A stretch of DNA of 64,000 bases from Pomphorhynchus laevis (lineage: Eukaryota > Acanthocephala > Palaeacanthocephala > Echinorhynchida > Pomphorhynchidae): NCBI GenBank assembly GCA_012934845.2, contig WNNJ02000567.1, positions 114,455-178,454 on the forward strand. Reading direction: 5' to 3'. The notes below the pieces were generated by a model. It was given only the letters and a program-made list of their open reading frames with translations. It made no database searches and had not been told where the DNA came from. The translations under genes and the position numbers were made by a program. Of the stretch, positions 19,601 to 30,868 are shown one piece after another (position 1 is the stretch's first letter; the number at the start of each line of letters is the position of its first letter).

Positions 19601-20869
19601 AAACGGAATATAGTATGTGGTGAATGGGATTGCTATAGTTTATCTAAGTTAAGTGTGCCGTTAAACCCAACGAAATTTTTTTATTTACTACATATTTCGC
19701 AAACCAGGACACCACACTAAATTATTTGTTGCTCTTCTGGGAACTCGAAAGAAACAAATAAGGATACTGTAATCTGTTTTCGAATCTAGGCTGCACTGGA
19801 AATCGAACATGCCAAATCGAACATGTAAAACAAGGAATAAAGTTGTTCTGGCTGGCGAGACGATTAAATGTTTGTTTGATTAGGTGTATAGTAGTGTCCA
19901 AGTCGTTTGGGTTAAGTGGTCTATACTGTTCAAATAATCGTCTACTAGAACAGCGTTTTTCATTTTTAAAAAGGCTTTGAAAAATAATTAAAAAATAATT
20001 TAATGATGAGTATTTGAAATATATGCAAAATTTTATGATATAAAAATAGAAAATATCGAATTAATGAATTCAGTTTGTTTTATAATATGTGTAGGTTGTA
20101 CACATTATTTAATTTTATTTATTTTCCATGTCAATTCTATTTTTAAATTTATTTTATTTTCTATATAAATAAAAGTGTAAAAATTATTATATATATTTTA
20201 TATTTTAATATAAAATCAGTATATTATAAATATACTGCTTTTGCTTTTTTAAATTCTTAGTTATCTATATTTTGTTTAAAAAAATGTTTGTAATTTAGAA
20301 AACAACAAATTTCTTCGTTCCTTTAAATGTTTAAATTAATAAATTGTAATAATATAATAAAATAATTATGAAATAATTCATAATTATCAACAATAATATC
20401 AATTACATCAAACACAAACAAAAAATTTTAATATTTTATAATTTTTAATATATGACAAAATTAATGTTTTGTGATATAACTTGCTAACTTCTAATATCCT
20501 TCATAATTACATGGAGTGTATAAGTAATACATCAACAAATAAGACGAATATAGTCAACAAATATAATCAAAAATATTGTTCATGCAAAACTGATTATTAC
20601 GAATATAATTTTAATATAATTTATATTTGAGTTCATATACCTTCTATAAATGGCAAACTTGATGCTTTTGTGCTTGAATAAACTGCTCATAATCGTCCTG
20701 AAGATGATAGCAGGAGCTATCGAAATATTGTAATTTTTGAACTTAAACTATTTTCTTCGTTCCTTAAATTAATAAAACAATATTTTAATAAAGGCAATAA
20801 TTCTCAATCCTAATTAATTTTAAAAAATAACCGATTAATTATTTAAGGTTTAATCATTTATTGTAAAAC
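19601..20869. other. AT-rich DNA with one CUGAAGA hairpin
   Basis: No gene seen. At 20696-20735 the plus strand has CUGAAGA, U, GAUAGC, AGGA, GCUAUC, GAAA: the same box-hairpin-box arrangement as in the foldback families at 5 kb and 26 kb, here without a visible second arm. Confidence 0.45.
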
Positions 20870-20875
20870 ATGTAA

Positions 20876-20932
20876 GCCAGACGCGAAAGAATGACGAATG
20901 CAGTTTCGTCATCACAATGACTCATCAGTGAC
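20876..20932 (-). ncRNA. Hammerhead ribozyme candidate with strong stem II
   Basis: Minus strand: stem I GUCA (20932-20929), core CUGAUGA (20928-20922), stem II GUCAU, loop UGUG, AUGAC, core GAAA (20907-20904), a 21-nt stem III region starting CUGC and ending GCG, the cleavage triplet GUC (20882-20880), then UGGC (20879-20876). Stem I is four pairs with one wobble, stem II five perfect pairs, stem III C-G, G-C, C-G with one bulged U. All core bases fit. An alternative plus-strand hairpin (ATGACGAA with TTTCGTCAT) overlaps it. The region to 21030 has further inverted repeats (GGATGC/GCATCC; GCGTGAAT/ATTCACGC), so it may be a longer structured element. Confidence 0.5.
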
Positions 20933-21049
20933 AGATCCCCCCACTACTGGATGCAGAGGAGGACTGGCATCCACAAGGAATGAAATTCCGCGTGAATGTT
21001 TATTCCGCGAGAAATTCACGCCGAATGGTCTCACTCTCCTTAAATTAAT

Positions 21050-21889
21050 CATCTATATGTTAAATACATATAAATAGTATATGTATATGTATATGGATGT
21101 AAATTAGCAAAATTAACATTAAGTTGTAATATTAATAAATATAGTCAATTCAATCATCAAAGTTATTTTATGATTTAAATTAGATACAGTAAATAATTAT
21201 AATATAAGATTAAACCAGATTCGCCCATGGATCCAAAAATAAATAATTTAATAATTTTTAATAGGTTAACAAGTACATGTTACAACGTAGGTAATTATAA
21301 TGATCGCCTATACGCATTTACGACGAAATTGAATTTTACATCAAGTATAATTGTATCGAAGATCAATAAAAATAAAACAAAATAAATAAACATAATAAAT
21401 TTAATTATTTAAAATAAAATTTTTACAAAATAACATAGTAAGATTAATAGCTTATTGTAAAAAAACTGATGCTGTTTTAAATTATTTAAAATTAATATTT
21501 TTAAAATTAATTAATTTAAATAATTATTTTGGATATCGTGTTCATCTCTGCACCATCAGAGTTTCAGATCATATACATAAATTCTAATATGAATCACTAA
21601 TTTAAGTAATAAACGAGTAATATTTGGTTTATGAAATTATACAAATGCGGCAAATTGTCAGTCGAAGGTTTAATACCGTTTGTCTGCGAGGAACAACTTG
21701 ATCTCTAGTGTAATTTATACTCGTGATAATAAGTGATTGCCTTTCAAGCGCTATATATTATTTTATGTGATTGATTTATGAATTCACATAATTATTATTA
21801 CATCTACATTTTTTATTTGTATGAAATGATTTTTGCTTGAAATTACATACTTACGTGATTGTTTGATAGCTCTAATACTTTACTTTTCA
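21050..21889. other. AT-rich intergenic DNA
   Basis: No gene or repeat that I can support. Confidence 0.45.
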
Positions 21890-22332
21890 CCATTGTTGAA
21901 TACGATTTGCTGTTCACAATTTACTGTTGAATTCGTGAACTTTTGCCATATCTGTATGATTACATAATGTGTTTAACAATGATGGTGTTTTTTTAAGAAA
22001 ATCTCGGAAGGCGGTGTGCTGGATCGGTTGGGTGTCTCAGATTCCCTTGGATTTGAGTCCATACAAGTTGGGAGGGCACTGAAGATTTAAGAAAGAATTT
22101 TTGTTTGCCAACTGTCTACTGAACTGAATGTTTTTGACTTTTTCATGTATTTCATTTATTTTTGGCCATATAACAAATTCTTTATTTATTTATAAGAAAA
22201 TCCTTATTATTACAATGATGGTGTGCATGCTTGCGTTTCATCTAAAAACGGTGTGTCTTTTATCTATTACTTGTTCAAGTATATTTCTAATTTGTCATTG
22301 ACGAACAACAATATGTCATTGACGAACTGCGG
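21890..22332 (+). repeat. Partial, diverged copies of the 22.7-kb palindrome arm
   Basis: At 21893-21990 the sequence TTGAATACGATTTGCTGTTC through TGATGGTG matches 22660-22755; at 22207-22332 ATGATGGTGTGCATGCTTG through GTCATTGACGAAC matches 22745-22905. One diverged arm therefore appears to be split by about 220 bp of other sequence. Immediately after it lies the non-LTR tail ending at 22556. Confidence 0.6.
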
Positions 22333-22427
22333 CCTGCATATTTCTTAATATCCTTGTATACTTAAATACCTCTCTATCATTGCGTTCCCGTAATACTCTC
22401 TTGCTCCACGTTCTCAACTACTCGTAC

Positions 22428-22556
22428 AACTACGGTCTCCGATCTTTCCTCGTCGCCGCTCCACTCGCCTGGAATCAGATCCCACTCGAAGTCCGTCGTG
22501 CTCCCTTATTTATCACATTCAAATGCCGCCTCTGTACCCACCTCTTCGAAACATAG
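22428..22556 (+). pseudogene. C-terminal tail of a non-LTR retrotransposon
   Basis: A 42-codon frame ending in TAG reads NYGLRSFLVAAPLAWNQIPL and continues with V-R-R-A-P and F-K-C-R-L-x-x-H-L-F, the hallmark end of many jockey/CR1/L2-type RT proteins (R-S-F-x-V-A-A-P-x-x-W-N-x-L-P ... F-K-x-x-L-K-x-x-L-F). It is GC-richer than its flanks. Only the 3' end of the element is present, as expected for 5'-truncated insertions. Confidence 0.75.
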
Positions 22557-22693
22557 TTTAGATTTTTTCGTGGTCTTTAAGCGTTCGTCGGCACGCATTT
22601 GTCACGTAAAAATAAACCTTTTTATTTTTTTATCTCTAGTGTAAGACATAATCGTATATTTGTTGAATACGATTTTCTGTTCACAATTTACTC

Positions 22694-23520
22694 TTGAATT
22701 CGTGAAATTTTGCCATATTTTTATGATTACATAATAAGTTTAGTAATGATGGTGTGCATGCTTGAGATCCTTCCAAAAACGGTTTATGTTTTCGTATTTT
22801 ATCTATTGCTTATTCGTGCAGATGCCTAATATGTCATTGACCAACAACAATATGTCAATGACGAACAACAGTATGTCATTGACGAACAACAGTATGTCAT
22901 TGACGAACATACAATATGCGTTTAAATTTGAAGAAAGATGGCAAAAACCATCGCAAAATTTAATTAATTGAATATTTCGATGCCTAGCCGGCATCATCTT
23001 CAGCAATTGTAATTTGCTTGAACACTTAGAAATGTTCTTCAAGCAAATGTGTTCAAGCAAATTAAATTTGAAGAAAGATGGCAAAATTCATCGCAAAATT
23101 TAATTAATTGAATATTTCGATGCCTAGCTGGCATCATCTTTAGCAATTGTAATTTGCTTGAACACATTTGATTGAAGAACATTTATAAGTGTTCAAGCAA
23201 ATTACAATTGCTGAAGATGATGCCAGCTAGGCATCGAAATATTCAATTAAATGAATTTTGCGATGGTTTTTGCCATCTTTCTTCAAATTTAAACGCATAT
23301 TGTATGTTCGTCAATGACATACTGTTGTTCGTCAATGACATACTGTTGTTCGTCATTGACATATTGTTGTTGGTCAATGACATATTAGGCATCTGCACGA
23401 ATAAGCAATAGATAAAATACGAAAACATAAACCGTTTTTAGAAGGATCTCAAGCATGCACACCATCATTACTAAACTTATTATGTAATCATAAAAATATG
23501 GCAAAATTTCACGAATTCAA
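22694..23520. repeat. Long palindrome with about 400-bp arms and a 21-bp minisatellite
   Basis: 22694-23080 and 23130-23520 are inverted copies (centre about 23107), with a smaller internal duplication of GAAGAAAGATGGCAAAA. Each arm holds four copies of a 21-bp unit ATGTCATTGACGAACAACAG(T). Three CUGAAGA, U, GAUGCC, loop, GGCAUC, GAAA hairpins are present, two reading on the minus strand and one on the plus; AAUUG before and CAAUU after the boxes can pair like a hammerhead stem I. Mirror frames on both strands over the minisatellite are a by-product of the palindrome, not genes. Confidence 0.8.
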
Positions 23521-24287
23521 ATTTAAATGTTATCACACCGTCGCATTCCTCATTTAAATCCAATTTATACAATATCAAAATGCATATTTCTTAATTAAGC
23601 AAAATTAAAAAAGATGAATGTTTCTTTTTTAGGGAAAAATTAAATTGTCAAAACAGCAAATTGCATTGGTAATCTTATATGTACATCATTTTATTTCTCT
23701 AGATATAGAGTTACATCAGTTGCAATATTGAAAGATAAATAATTTCATTGTTACTTGAAAGTGTTACTTTTGTGAAAAATTTTTACATCCATTAATGTAA
23801 TGGATGTCATAAAATTCTGTCAAATGCTGTTATGTGATAACTTCTCTTAAATATTTTACAGGTTGTCTGTTAATTTTATTAAAAGATACGGAAACCTGAC
23901 AAAAATTGTACATGACTGTATGAAATGCGGTCAAAGTTAAGATAAATGGTTAACAGCATTCACTTGGATTCTTCATTGTAAAGAAGAATAACTTGACTTT
24001 AGTTAAACTCTATGCTATGAGATGCTGAAGCTCTTACAAACTGTAATTACATACTACAGTTTATTAATCGGAAACAGCTTTTAGAGAAATTTTATGAATC
24101 TTCCCATCGACAAAATTTCAGTTGCAAGACGAAATACTTCGTTTCATATTGATAAACGTTTTTGTTAGACATAAATTCACACAACCGAATTAGTTTAGTT
24201 ACACCCCTTTTGCGTAAATAGTTAATATGATATCTAATTCTTCAAAGATATTTATAACCATTTCCTTAAGGATATTTTTATTCCAAA
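23521..24287. other. AT-rich intergenic DNA
   Basis: No gene or structured element that I can support. Confidence 0.45.
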
Positions 24288-24480
24288 TTTTAAGTTAATT
24301 TAATTGTGCAGTCATTGATACAATTGAAATTTTTGATGACACTGCACTTTGCTTCAATCTTATAAGCCAAGAGCAGTACGCTACATTTCATGCTAAAGCT
24401 CATCAGCTACTGATCCAATACCTACATTTTACGTTTCGGTCCTTTTAATGTCGGCTGAAGATCACTCGACTCCTTTGCTG
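24288..24480 (-). repeat. Family A repeat copy
   Basis: TTTTAAGTTAATTTAATTGT, TGCAGTCATTG, TATAAGCCAAGAGCAGTACG, CTCATCAGCTACTGATCC and GTTTCGGTCC follow the order seen at 7838-8400. A further partial copy, rich in indels, continues to about 24640. Confidence 0.75.
24372..24411 (-). ncRNA. Hammerhead-like core, family A copy 3
   Basis: Minus strand: AGUAG (24411-24407), CUGAUGA (24406-24400), a 10-nt stem II region GCUUUAGCAU, GAAA, UGUAGCG, UA, CUGCU (24376-24372). Stem I is five pairs with one wobble. Stem II is shorter than in the other copies and does not pair well, probably a deletion. Confidence 0.35.
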
Positions 24481-24757
24481 TACTGACTACTAGTCAGTAC
24501 ATTGATAATACTGCACTTTGCCTTAGTCCTTAAAGCCAACATCATTACGCTACATTTTTTACGTTACATCACGTTTCATTACTTTTAATGTTAGCTGGAG
24601 ATCTTTTTAATGTTGGCTTATAGATAGGATTGAAGCAAAGTGCAGCGCTAAAAAATGTAAAAATTTAAAATTTAAAAATTTCGTATATTTATTATCTTAA
24701 AAGATGATAAATTCAACAATTGCATCTTTTAAATGCATGGTAAACATTTACTTAAGC

Positions 24758-25693
24758 TATATTTACAAATGTATAGTCGTATTAGAGTACGCTACATTTC
24801 AGTATTGGTGGACCTCATCAGGTACTGGTCCAATATCTACGTTTCACGTATTTTTTTAATTAAAAAAGTTCTTTTCGTGATTGTCAGTCAATTTTAAAAC
24901 GGAGCGAAGAGCATTACGCTACATTTCAGTATCGGTTGAGTTCAATCAGCTTCTGATCTAAAACCGACATTTCAGTTTCGGTCATTTTAATTTGGCTTAC
25001 GATTACTCGACTCGTCTGATTTGTTGACAATTGGATTGAATGAACTAAAATTATTTAACATCTTGTAAATTTAACTGAAATCATTTCTGATTTCAATTAA
25101 AATCAGCGTCGGTAGGGGAAGGATCTTCCTTCAATTTGAAAACCTACGTATTTCTACTAATGATTACTATTATATTACTTTCGTCTTACATTTTATAAAC
25201 TTAATTGAAATCATTTCTGATTTCAATTAAGATTTTTGATTTCTTAAAATTAGGAAGCAAACTATAGATGACTAGTTGATAAAAGTAATTAATTTCAAAA
25301 TAGGTAGGTTTTCAAATTAAAGGAAGATCCTTCCCCTACCGACGCTGATTTTAATTGAAATCAGAAATGATTTCAGTTAAATTTACAAGATGTTAAATAA
25401 TTTTAGTTCATTCAATCCAATTGTCAACAAATCAGACGAGTCGAGTAATCGTAAGCCAAATTAAAATGACCGAAACTTAAATGTCGGTTTTGGATCAGAA
25501 GCTGATTGAACTCAACCGATACTGAAATGTAGCGTAATGCTCTTCGCTCCGTTTTAAAATTGACTGACAATCACGAAAAGAACTTTTTTAATTAAAAAAA
25601 TACGTGAAACGTAGATATTGGACCAGTACCTGATGAGGTCCACTAATACTTAAATGTAGCGTACTCTAACACGACTATACATTTGTAAATATA
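24758..25693. repeat. Near-perfect 936-bp palindrome carrying family A copies
   Basis: Left arm 24758-25140 and right arm 25318-25693 are inverted copies with very few differences; the centre at about 25225 also contains imperfectly inverted sequence. Each arm holds two family A hairpin blocks (about 24795-24850 and 24912-24985, mirrored at 25465-25540 and 25600-25655). The two blocks within an arm differ strongly while the arms are nearly identical, so the inversion-duplication is younger than the repeats. Stem UCGGUU/AACCGA in the inner block replaces GUAUUGG/CCAAUAC in the outer one. Confidence 0.85.
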
Positions 25694-26288
25694 GTTTAAT
25701 ATTTCGTTAACTTCTGTTAGCATCTTCAGAAAATTACCTTCAGAAACTTTTTTCGTATTAATATACTAATTTTAATGTCGAGGTTATAATTTTTCTCGAG
25801 GTTGTATTATTTCAAATTTATAAATTAAATTAATCGGAAAATATTTAATTTTCTTGCGAGAAATTCGAAATCTTTAGTTTGTCATATGGATGCTGACATC
25901 TTGAGTATTTTATTTGTATTATAATATCCTTAATTAATTTAATATTAATTTCGCTAATTTTATATAATTTAATAAATTCAATTAATTTATTATTAATTTT
26001 TTATAAGTAGAAGTTCATAATTAATTTTATTAGATAAAATATTATGATAGGAAAATTAATCAAAATTTTGAGTGAACAGTTAGATGAGTATTTATAAGCA
26101 AAGCGAAACAAAGGTTAAAATAAGCATTCGTAAATATTGAACTTTAATTTGCATATTGCTGTTAAATTATTATAGACTAAAAGAAAAATAAAAGCAAAAT
26201 AAAATCGTATGTTCCTTTAATCTATAATAATTTTCCAGCAATATGCATAATAACTATGATGTAAATAAATAATTATTAATAATTAATT
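25694..26288. other. AT-rich DNA with one box-hairpin-box motif
   Basis: No gene seen. Near 25700-25735, minus strand: CUGAAGA, U, GCUAAC, AGAA, GUUAAC, GAAA, again the arrangement shared by the foldback families. Confidence 0.4.
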
Positions 26289-26432
26289 ATTTATTAGTGG
26301 AGAGAATGAAGTAAAATATTTATTTTATCAAATTTTCAATAACCTACTGCTATCATCTTCAGGAGTGATAGCAGTAGGCTATTGAAAATTTGATTAAATA
26401 AATATTTTACTTCATTCTCTCCACTAATAAAT
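26289..26432. repeat. Foldback element, family D, 144 bp
   Basis: ATTTATTAGTGGAGAGAATG at the left end is inverted at the right end; nearly the whole element is one palindrome centred near 26358. The central part on the minus strand gives CUGAAGA, U, GAUAGC, AGUAG, G(U)UAUU, GAAA. No coding capacity. Short palindromic non-coding elements like this fit a MITE/foldback description. Confidence 0.85.
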
Positions 26433-26564
26433 AAATATTTATATGTTATACAGTTGTTTTATCAATTAATCAATGCCTCGTCATATTTCAATTTACTTAA
26501 TTTTATCTATTAATACTAAACAGAGACCATCACAGTTTTAAAACAATAAATATTTATATTATAA

Positions 26565-26758
26565 ATTGATTGTTCACTCATATTGGATTATTTATTAGTA
26601 AAGAGAATGAAGTAAAATATTTATTTAATCGAATTTTCAATAGCCTACTGCTATCACTCCTGAAGATGATAGCCTTTAGGCTATTGAAAATTTGATTAAA
26701 TAAATATTTTACTTCACTCTCTCACTAATAAATAATCCAATTTGAATGAACAATTTAT
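26565..26758. repeat. Foldback element, family D, second copy
   Basis: About 194 bp, inverted around 26660, with arms reading TTGATTGTTCA(C/T)TCA...TTGG, TTATTAGTAAAGAGAATG and the inner hairpin. Plus strand centre: CUGAAGA, U, GAUAGCC, UUU, GGCUAU, U, GAAA. It lies about 130 bp from the first copy and is clearly related to it, differing in the loop and outer flanks. Confidence 0.85.
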
Positions 26759-29089
26759 TTATAGTATCTTATTCTATATATTATATTAATTTATAATATT
26801 AAAATTAATTATTATGATTTATTTTAATTTTCGATTTATATGATTTAAGCAAATTAAGCAAAATGATGATGATATTAATGTTATTCTTAATGATAATATT
26901 ATTTAATATTTATTAAAATTACGATATCAATATAGTATAATTAATGAAATCTGAAGAATCAGGAATGAGATAAAAAAATGAAAACTCGTTTTTTAAATTA
27001 TATGTAAATCAAAACAGTAGCTATCAAAATTATAAACTATTTCGAAATCAATATTTTTACCTGGTTGAATAATTAATATATTAAATATTATTTTTAATTA
27101 CTATTTAATTATTATGGTTTATATTTTATTTTTAATTACTATTTATTATTATGGTTTATATTGATTTTGGATTTATATGATTTAAGCAAATTAAGCAAAC
27201 TGATTTTGATGTCTAATATTAAATATTATTTAATGCTAATTAATGATATTATTATAATATTTACTATTAAAATTACGATAATATAATCCGAGTGCACATA
27301 CTTGCCGCTTATTCGAATTATTCTTTATTCTAATTATATCACACTGTAATAAAATCTAATACTGTTAATCTAATCTATTAAAATAATTTAATAAATTTAA
27401 ATTAAATTTGATAAAATCTAATCTGCTTAATTAGTTTTCATTTGTATTTGCAGTGTTTTATTTGAATTTATGCAAATAGAAACGAAAGTTAGTAATCATT
27501 TATAATTACACAACTCAAATTTATGAAATTAATAATTAATTACTCAAATTTATAAAATTTATAAAATTAATAATCAATTACTCGAATTTATAAAATTAAT
27601 AATCAATTACTCAAATTTGAGTTATTTTAGCAAATTAAAAGGGTCTCAAACATGTAAACCGTTCAAGTATTTTTTACGGACGGCGGCAGAAAATCGAATA
27701 TATAATTTCACCTCATTTCGTAAAAAATATGTGATGCAACCCGTGAAATGTTCGTTCCCAATGAGGCCCGAGTGGTCGTTTGAGTTTGACATCCAAGTAA
27801 AATAGGAATTAATGGGTTTTATAAAAGCGATTAGAAAAATTTGTGTCTAGTCGGTTACGGTCATATAACTATATGTTTCTATCTTCAAGTTATGATATCT
27901 CAAGAAAAAAGTATGCTGGCCAAACGACGAGATTGAATGTGCGTCAAAACGTTTTGAAATCAAATTTTGATTTGAATTCAATAATTTCATTCAAGAGCTA
28001 TGGACATACCGGCTGCACCAGTCAGGGAAACATATTTCAAATTTAGAAGAGGATTGCCAAACAATCAGTGAATATCAAAAATGTAGAAACCAATTTTTGT
28101 AGAAAATCAAAAATGTGCATTCCAAGTTAAAATTCAAGCTACCTAACAACAGGCGCGATCATTTTTAGATAATTTATAGGGATAAAAAAGGAACTATACA
28201 AACAACCCTATACCGTAAACTACAATTTTTGCAGGTCACACTCTTTATAAACAAAACGCCAAGTTAGCTGCTTAGATCAAACTGAATTGCTTAGATAAAA
28301 GATATTTTGTAATGAAAATATTAAATTTGGATATAAAAATTTGAACTTAGAGACACGGTGTTATCCAAATAGACTATTTTACACCCAACTAAAAACGATG
28401 TATGAACTAAACAAAATGGATATATCAAAATCAGATATAACGATTCTACACATATTAGACCTAAAGTGATAATTCCATTCCACTCAGAATTAAAGATTGA
28501 GGAAGGGATGTAAGGACACCTTGTATACCGAATGATATCCGACCAAATTGTCCAGAAATAACTTATCAGAAGACCCGGAATTTAAGTGGTATTTTAGTCT
28601 AATTAAAAGTTCGAACTAATATAAAGTGGGTAGGAATGAAAGGTGTGCCTAATCTAAATGCATATAAAATGATCAACTGCTCTAAAAATAACCTGATTAT
28701 TTCGCCTCATACCATATATAATATATATTAGATGATTGACATAAAATCTTCTTTTATCCCAAAAACAATATCTTACATTAATATCATAATAGTTTATAAT
28801 ACTGAAAGGTCGAATATTCCAAGTAAAATGGAAATTAATGGGTTTTATAAAAAGAACCATAAAAATTAGTCGATAAAGGTCATGTTACTCTGTTTTAATC
28901 TTCAAGTTGTGATATCTCAAGAAATAATAAGATATTAATGACAGTCATTATTAAATTCCGAACATTATCTAAATTAATGATTATTTTTAAAATTTACTGA
29001 TCGCAAGTAAACCAAATTAAATTACAAAAAGATATTTAGTCATTTAATAAATTAATTATTTTTCATGTTCAGGGTGTTAATATCAATTT
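26759..29089. other. AT-rich DNA with a duplicated 110-bp segment
   Basis: A segment starting TCCAAGTAAAAT at 27796-27905 recurs diverged at 28817-28925 (shared: ATTAATGGGTTTTATAAAA, ATCTTCAAGTT, TGATATCTCAAGAAA). Short frames at 27617-28046 have no recognised motif. Nothing else that I can support. Confidence 0.45.
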
Positions 29090-29452
29090 ATGACTGGCAT
29101 TTCTGAGGAAAAAACTGACGGCGACAATGACATCAGTCAAAAATACCCGATCATGGTTTTTGTAACTAATAATCCGGTGAGCACGTTGCTAAGAAGCAAT
29201 CAATTAAAAACAATAAATTTCATGGACATGCTCTGCAAGTCCTATCGGATTGTTGACATTGCCGATCCGTTAAATTTCAAGGAATCTAATTTTCTCAAAC
29301 AATTTGGACAAAAATGCAACGATAGTGAAAAACCCATTTTACCTCAGATCTTTTGGGATAAATTCTACACACTGGATCAGTTTGAAGATATACTTGAGTG
29401 TGGATTACCACAAGAATCAAAAATGAAATTTAAACAAGTAGACGTCCCCTAA
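29090..29452 (+). CDS. Possible 5' coding exon of an unidentified gene
   Basis: The frame begins at ATG 29090, 18 bp after a good acceptor-like TTTTTCATGTTCAG, with an in-frame stop between, so a 5' UTR intron is possible. It encodes an acidic start (EEKTDGDNDISQ), a hydrophobic stretch PIMVFVTNNPVSTLL, NQLKTINFMDMLCK and FWDKFYTLDQFEDIL, and stops at 29452; an AAG/GTAGAC donor-like site at about 29436 precedes the stop, so translation may continue into an exon I cannot find. The P-x-x-x-x-x-x-x-x-x-x-L...N-x-L-x-x-x-x-F-x-x-x-L pattern is faintly like the N-terminus of TRAPPC8/Trs85, a vesicle-tethering subunit, but this is only an impression. No membrane segment is convincing. Composition is gene-like. 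Confidence 0.35.
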   Translation: MTGISEEKTDGDNDISQKYPIMVFVTNNPVSTLLRSNQLKTINFMDMLCKSYRIVDIADPLNFKESNFLKQFGQKCNDSEKPILPQIFWDKFYTLDQFEDILECGLPQESKMKFKQVDVP

Positions 29453-29654
29453 CTTTTAAATTGTTTATATTTTTTAATATTTTTGTAAAAAATTTTAATT
29501 GTATCAACATCATGAAGTAAAAAACGATTAAAAGCACTTTGATCATATCAAACAATTTTTTAAGATTTAGAAAATGTCAAGTTTCTTTTATGTTATTAGC
29601 AAAGAAACAGAATGTTTTCTTAATTTTACATTAATTGCAACTGAAGCGATCCCA
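29453..29654. other. AT-rich spacer
   Basis: Nothing recognisable. Confidence 0.4.
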
Positions 29655-29945
29655 AAGAGATAGATAAGTTAACTGAGTTTACGTATTTTATAAATAAAAT
29701 TTAATTATAAATATATAAGATTTCATATAATTTATATATAAGTTTAGAATTTTAAATAAAAATTAATTTTTATGAATTGACTAATAAATAACAGACGATG
29801 TATTCATAATAAAGATTAGAGGTAATAAAGGGAAATTTCTATATTACTAGGTAGCGGTCCATATTCTTGACCCCACATAGCAGCGGGGGTACCAAATACA
29901 TGCTAATGATGAATTTCCCTTTATTTAATTTGATTATATAGTTTA
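29655..29945 (+). repeat. Family B repeat copy
   Basis: Starts AACTGAGTTTACGTATTTTA and ends with TAGAGGTAATAAAGG, CACATAGCAGCGGGGGTACC and AAATACATGCTAATGATG. More diverged than the copies at 12.9 and 32.3 kb in its middle block. Confidence 0.6.
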
Positions 29946-30724
29946 ATATATTGGATAATATCCGTATACAGAGAATACTATAGAAATTGGAGTCATTTTC
30001 GAAAGTATACTGTCACAAGCAAGAAATCTTAAGAATCCAGTGATGTTCAGATTTTTCGAAGAAATCTACACGCGCATAAAGTGCAAACAATAATTTAAAT
30101 TATTTTGCACAATTATTCGTTAATATAAACATTTGAATGACATTTCTCTACGAAGAAGACAAACGCTCTCCTGTATTTATCTTTTTTTAAATTATTTATA
30201 TTTGAAAAAAATATATCAAGTTAAAAAATATAAACATTTATTTAGTCCATTTTTTTTCAAGTTAAATATTTTAACTATGTGCCGTAATATGTTCTATTTA
30301 AAATAAGTTTAAAATTAGATAAAAAATTTGAAAGCTCAGATATTTTATTTAAAACAAGTTATATTTTTAAAATAAAAAATAATAAAATTTATAAATGATT
30401 TGAAATTACAAATGTCGGCATATATTTAAGTAACTAGGCAAACTTGAATTACGGTATAGAAATGGGGGTCATAATATAATTGTTTTAAAGAATCAACTTT
30501 TTCAATGAGAAAAATTAAAAAAATCAGTTCTTTTATATAGTAAATTGGTCAACTAAAATTTCGCATACTAGATAATTATTCGTGTTTGATATACATATTT
30601 AAATTTTATTCAATTTGAATGCCCATAACGAAAGTTATAAAACAATTAATTTAAAATTTTAAAAATTAAATTTTAATTATTTTCTGAAATTTTTACATGT
30701 TCGTATCTTTACGAACAAAATGAT
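29946..30724. other. AT-rich intergenic DNA
   Basis: No gene or repeat that I can support. Confidence 0.45.
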
Positions 30725-30729
30725 ATACC

Positions 30730-30849
30730 TGTGGTATATAGTCAATAATCTCTAATTGGCATGAGTATCTATAACTGTTTTATAAACTGATTGTTTTCTA
30801 GATTGATAAATAAAACCTCTTTGGTTTAGACTTCGTTTACATTACGACA
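30730..30849 (+). repeat. 5' LTR of the gag-only element
   Basis: 120 bp, TG...CA termini, with GATAAATAAAACC supplying a polyadenylation signal at about 30806. No clear TATA box. Confidence 0.9.
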
Positions 30850-30868
30850 ATTTATTTATCAATTTGTT

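Noticed and set aside
22762-23428. Asn/Ser/Met-Thr-rich proteins on both strands near 22.8-23.4 kb
   Set aside because: They are the two arms of one palindrome read through a 21-bp minisatellite, not genes.
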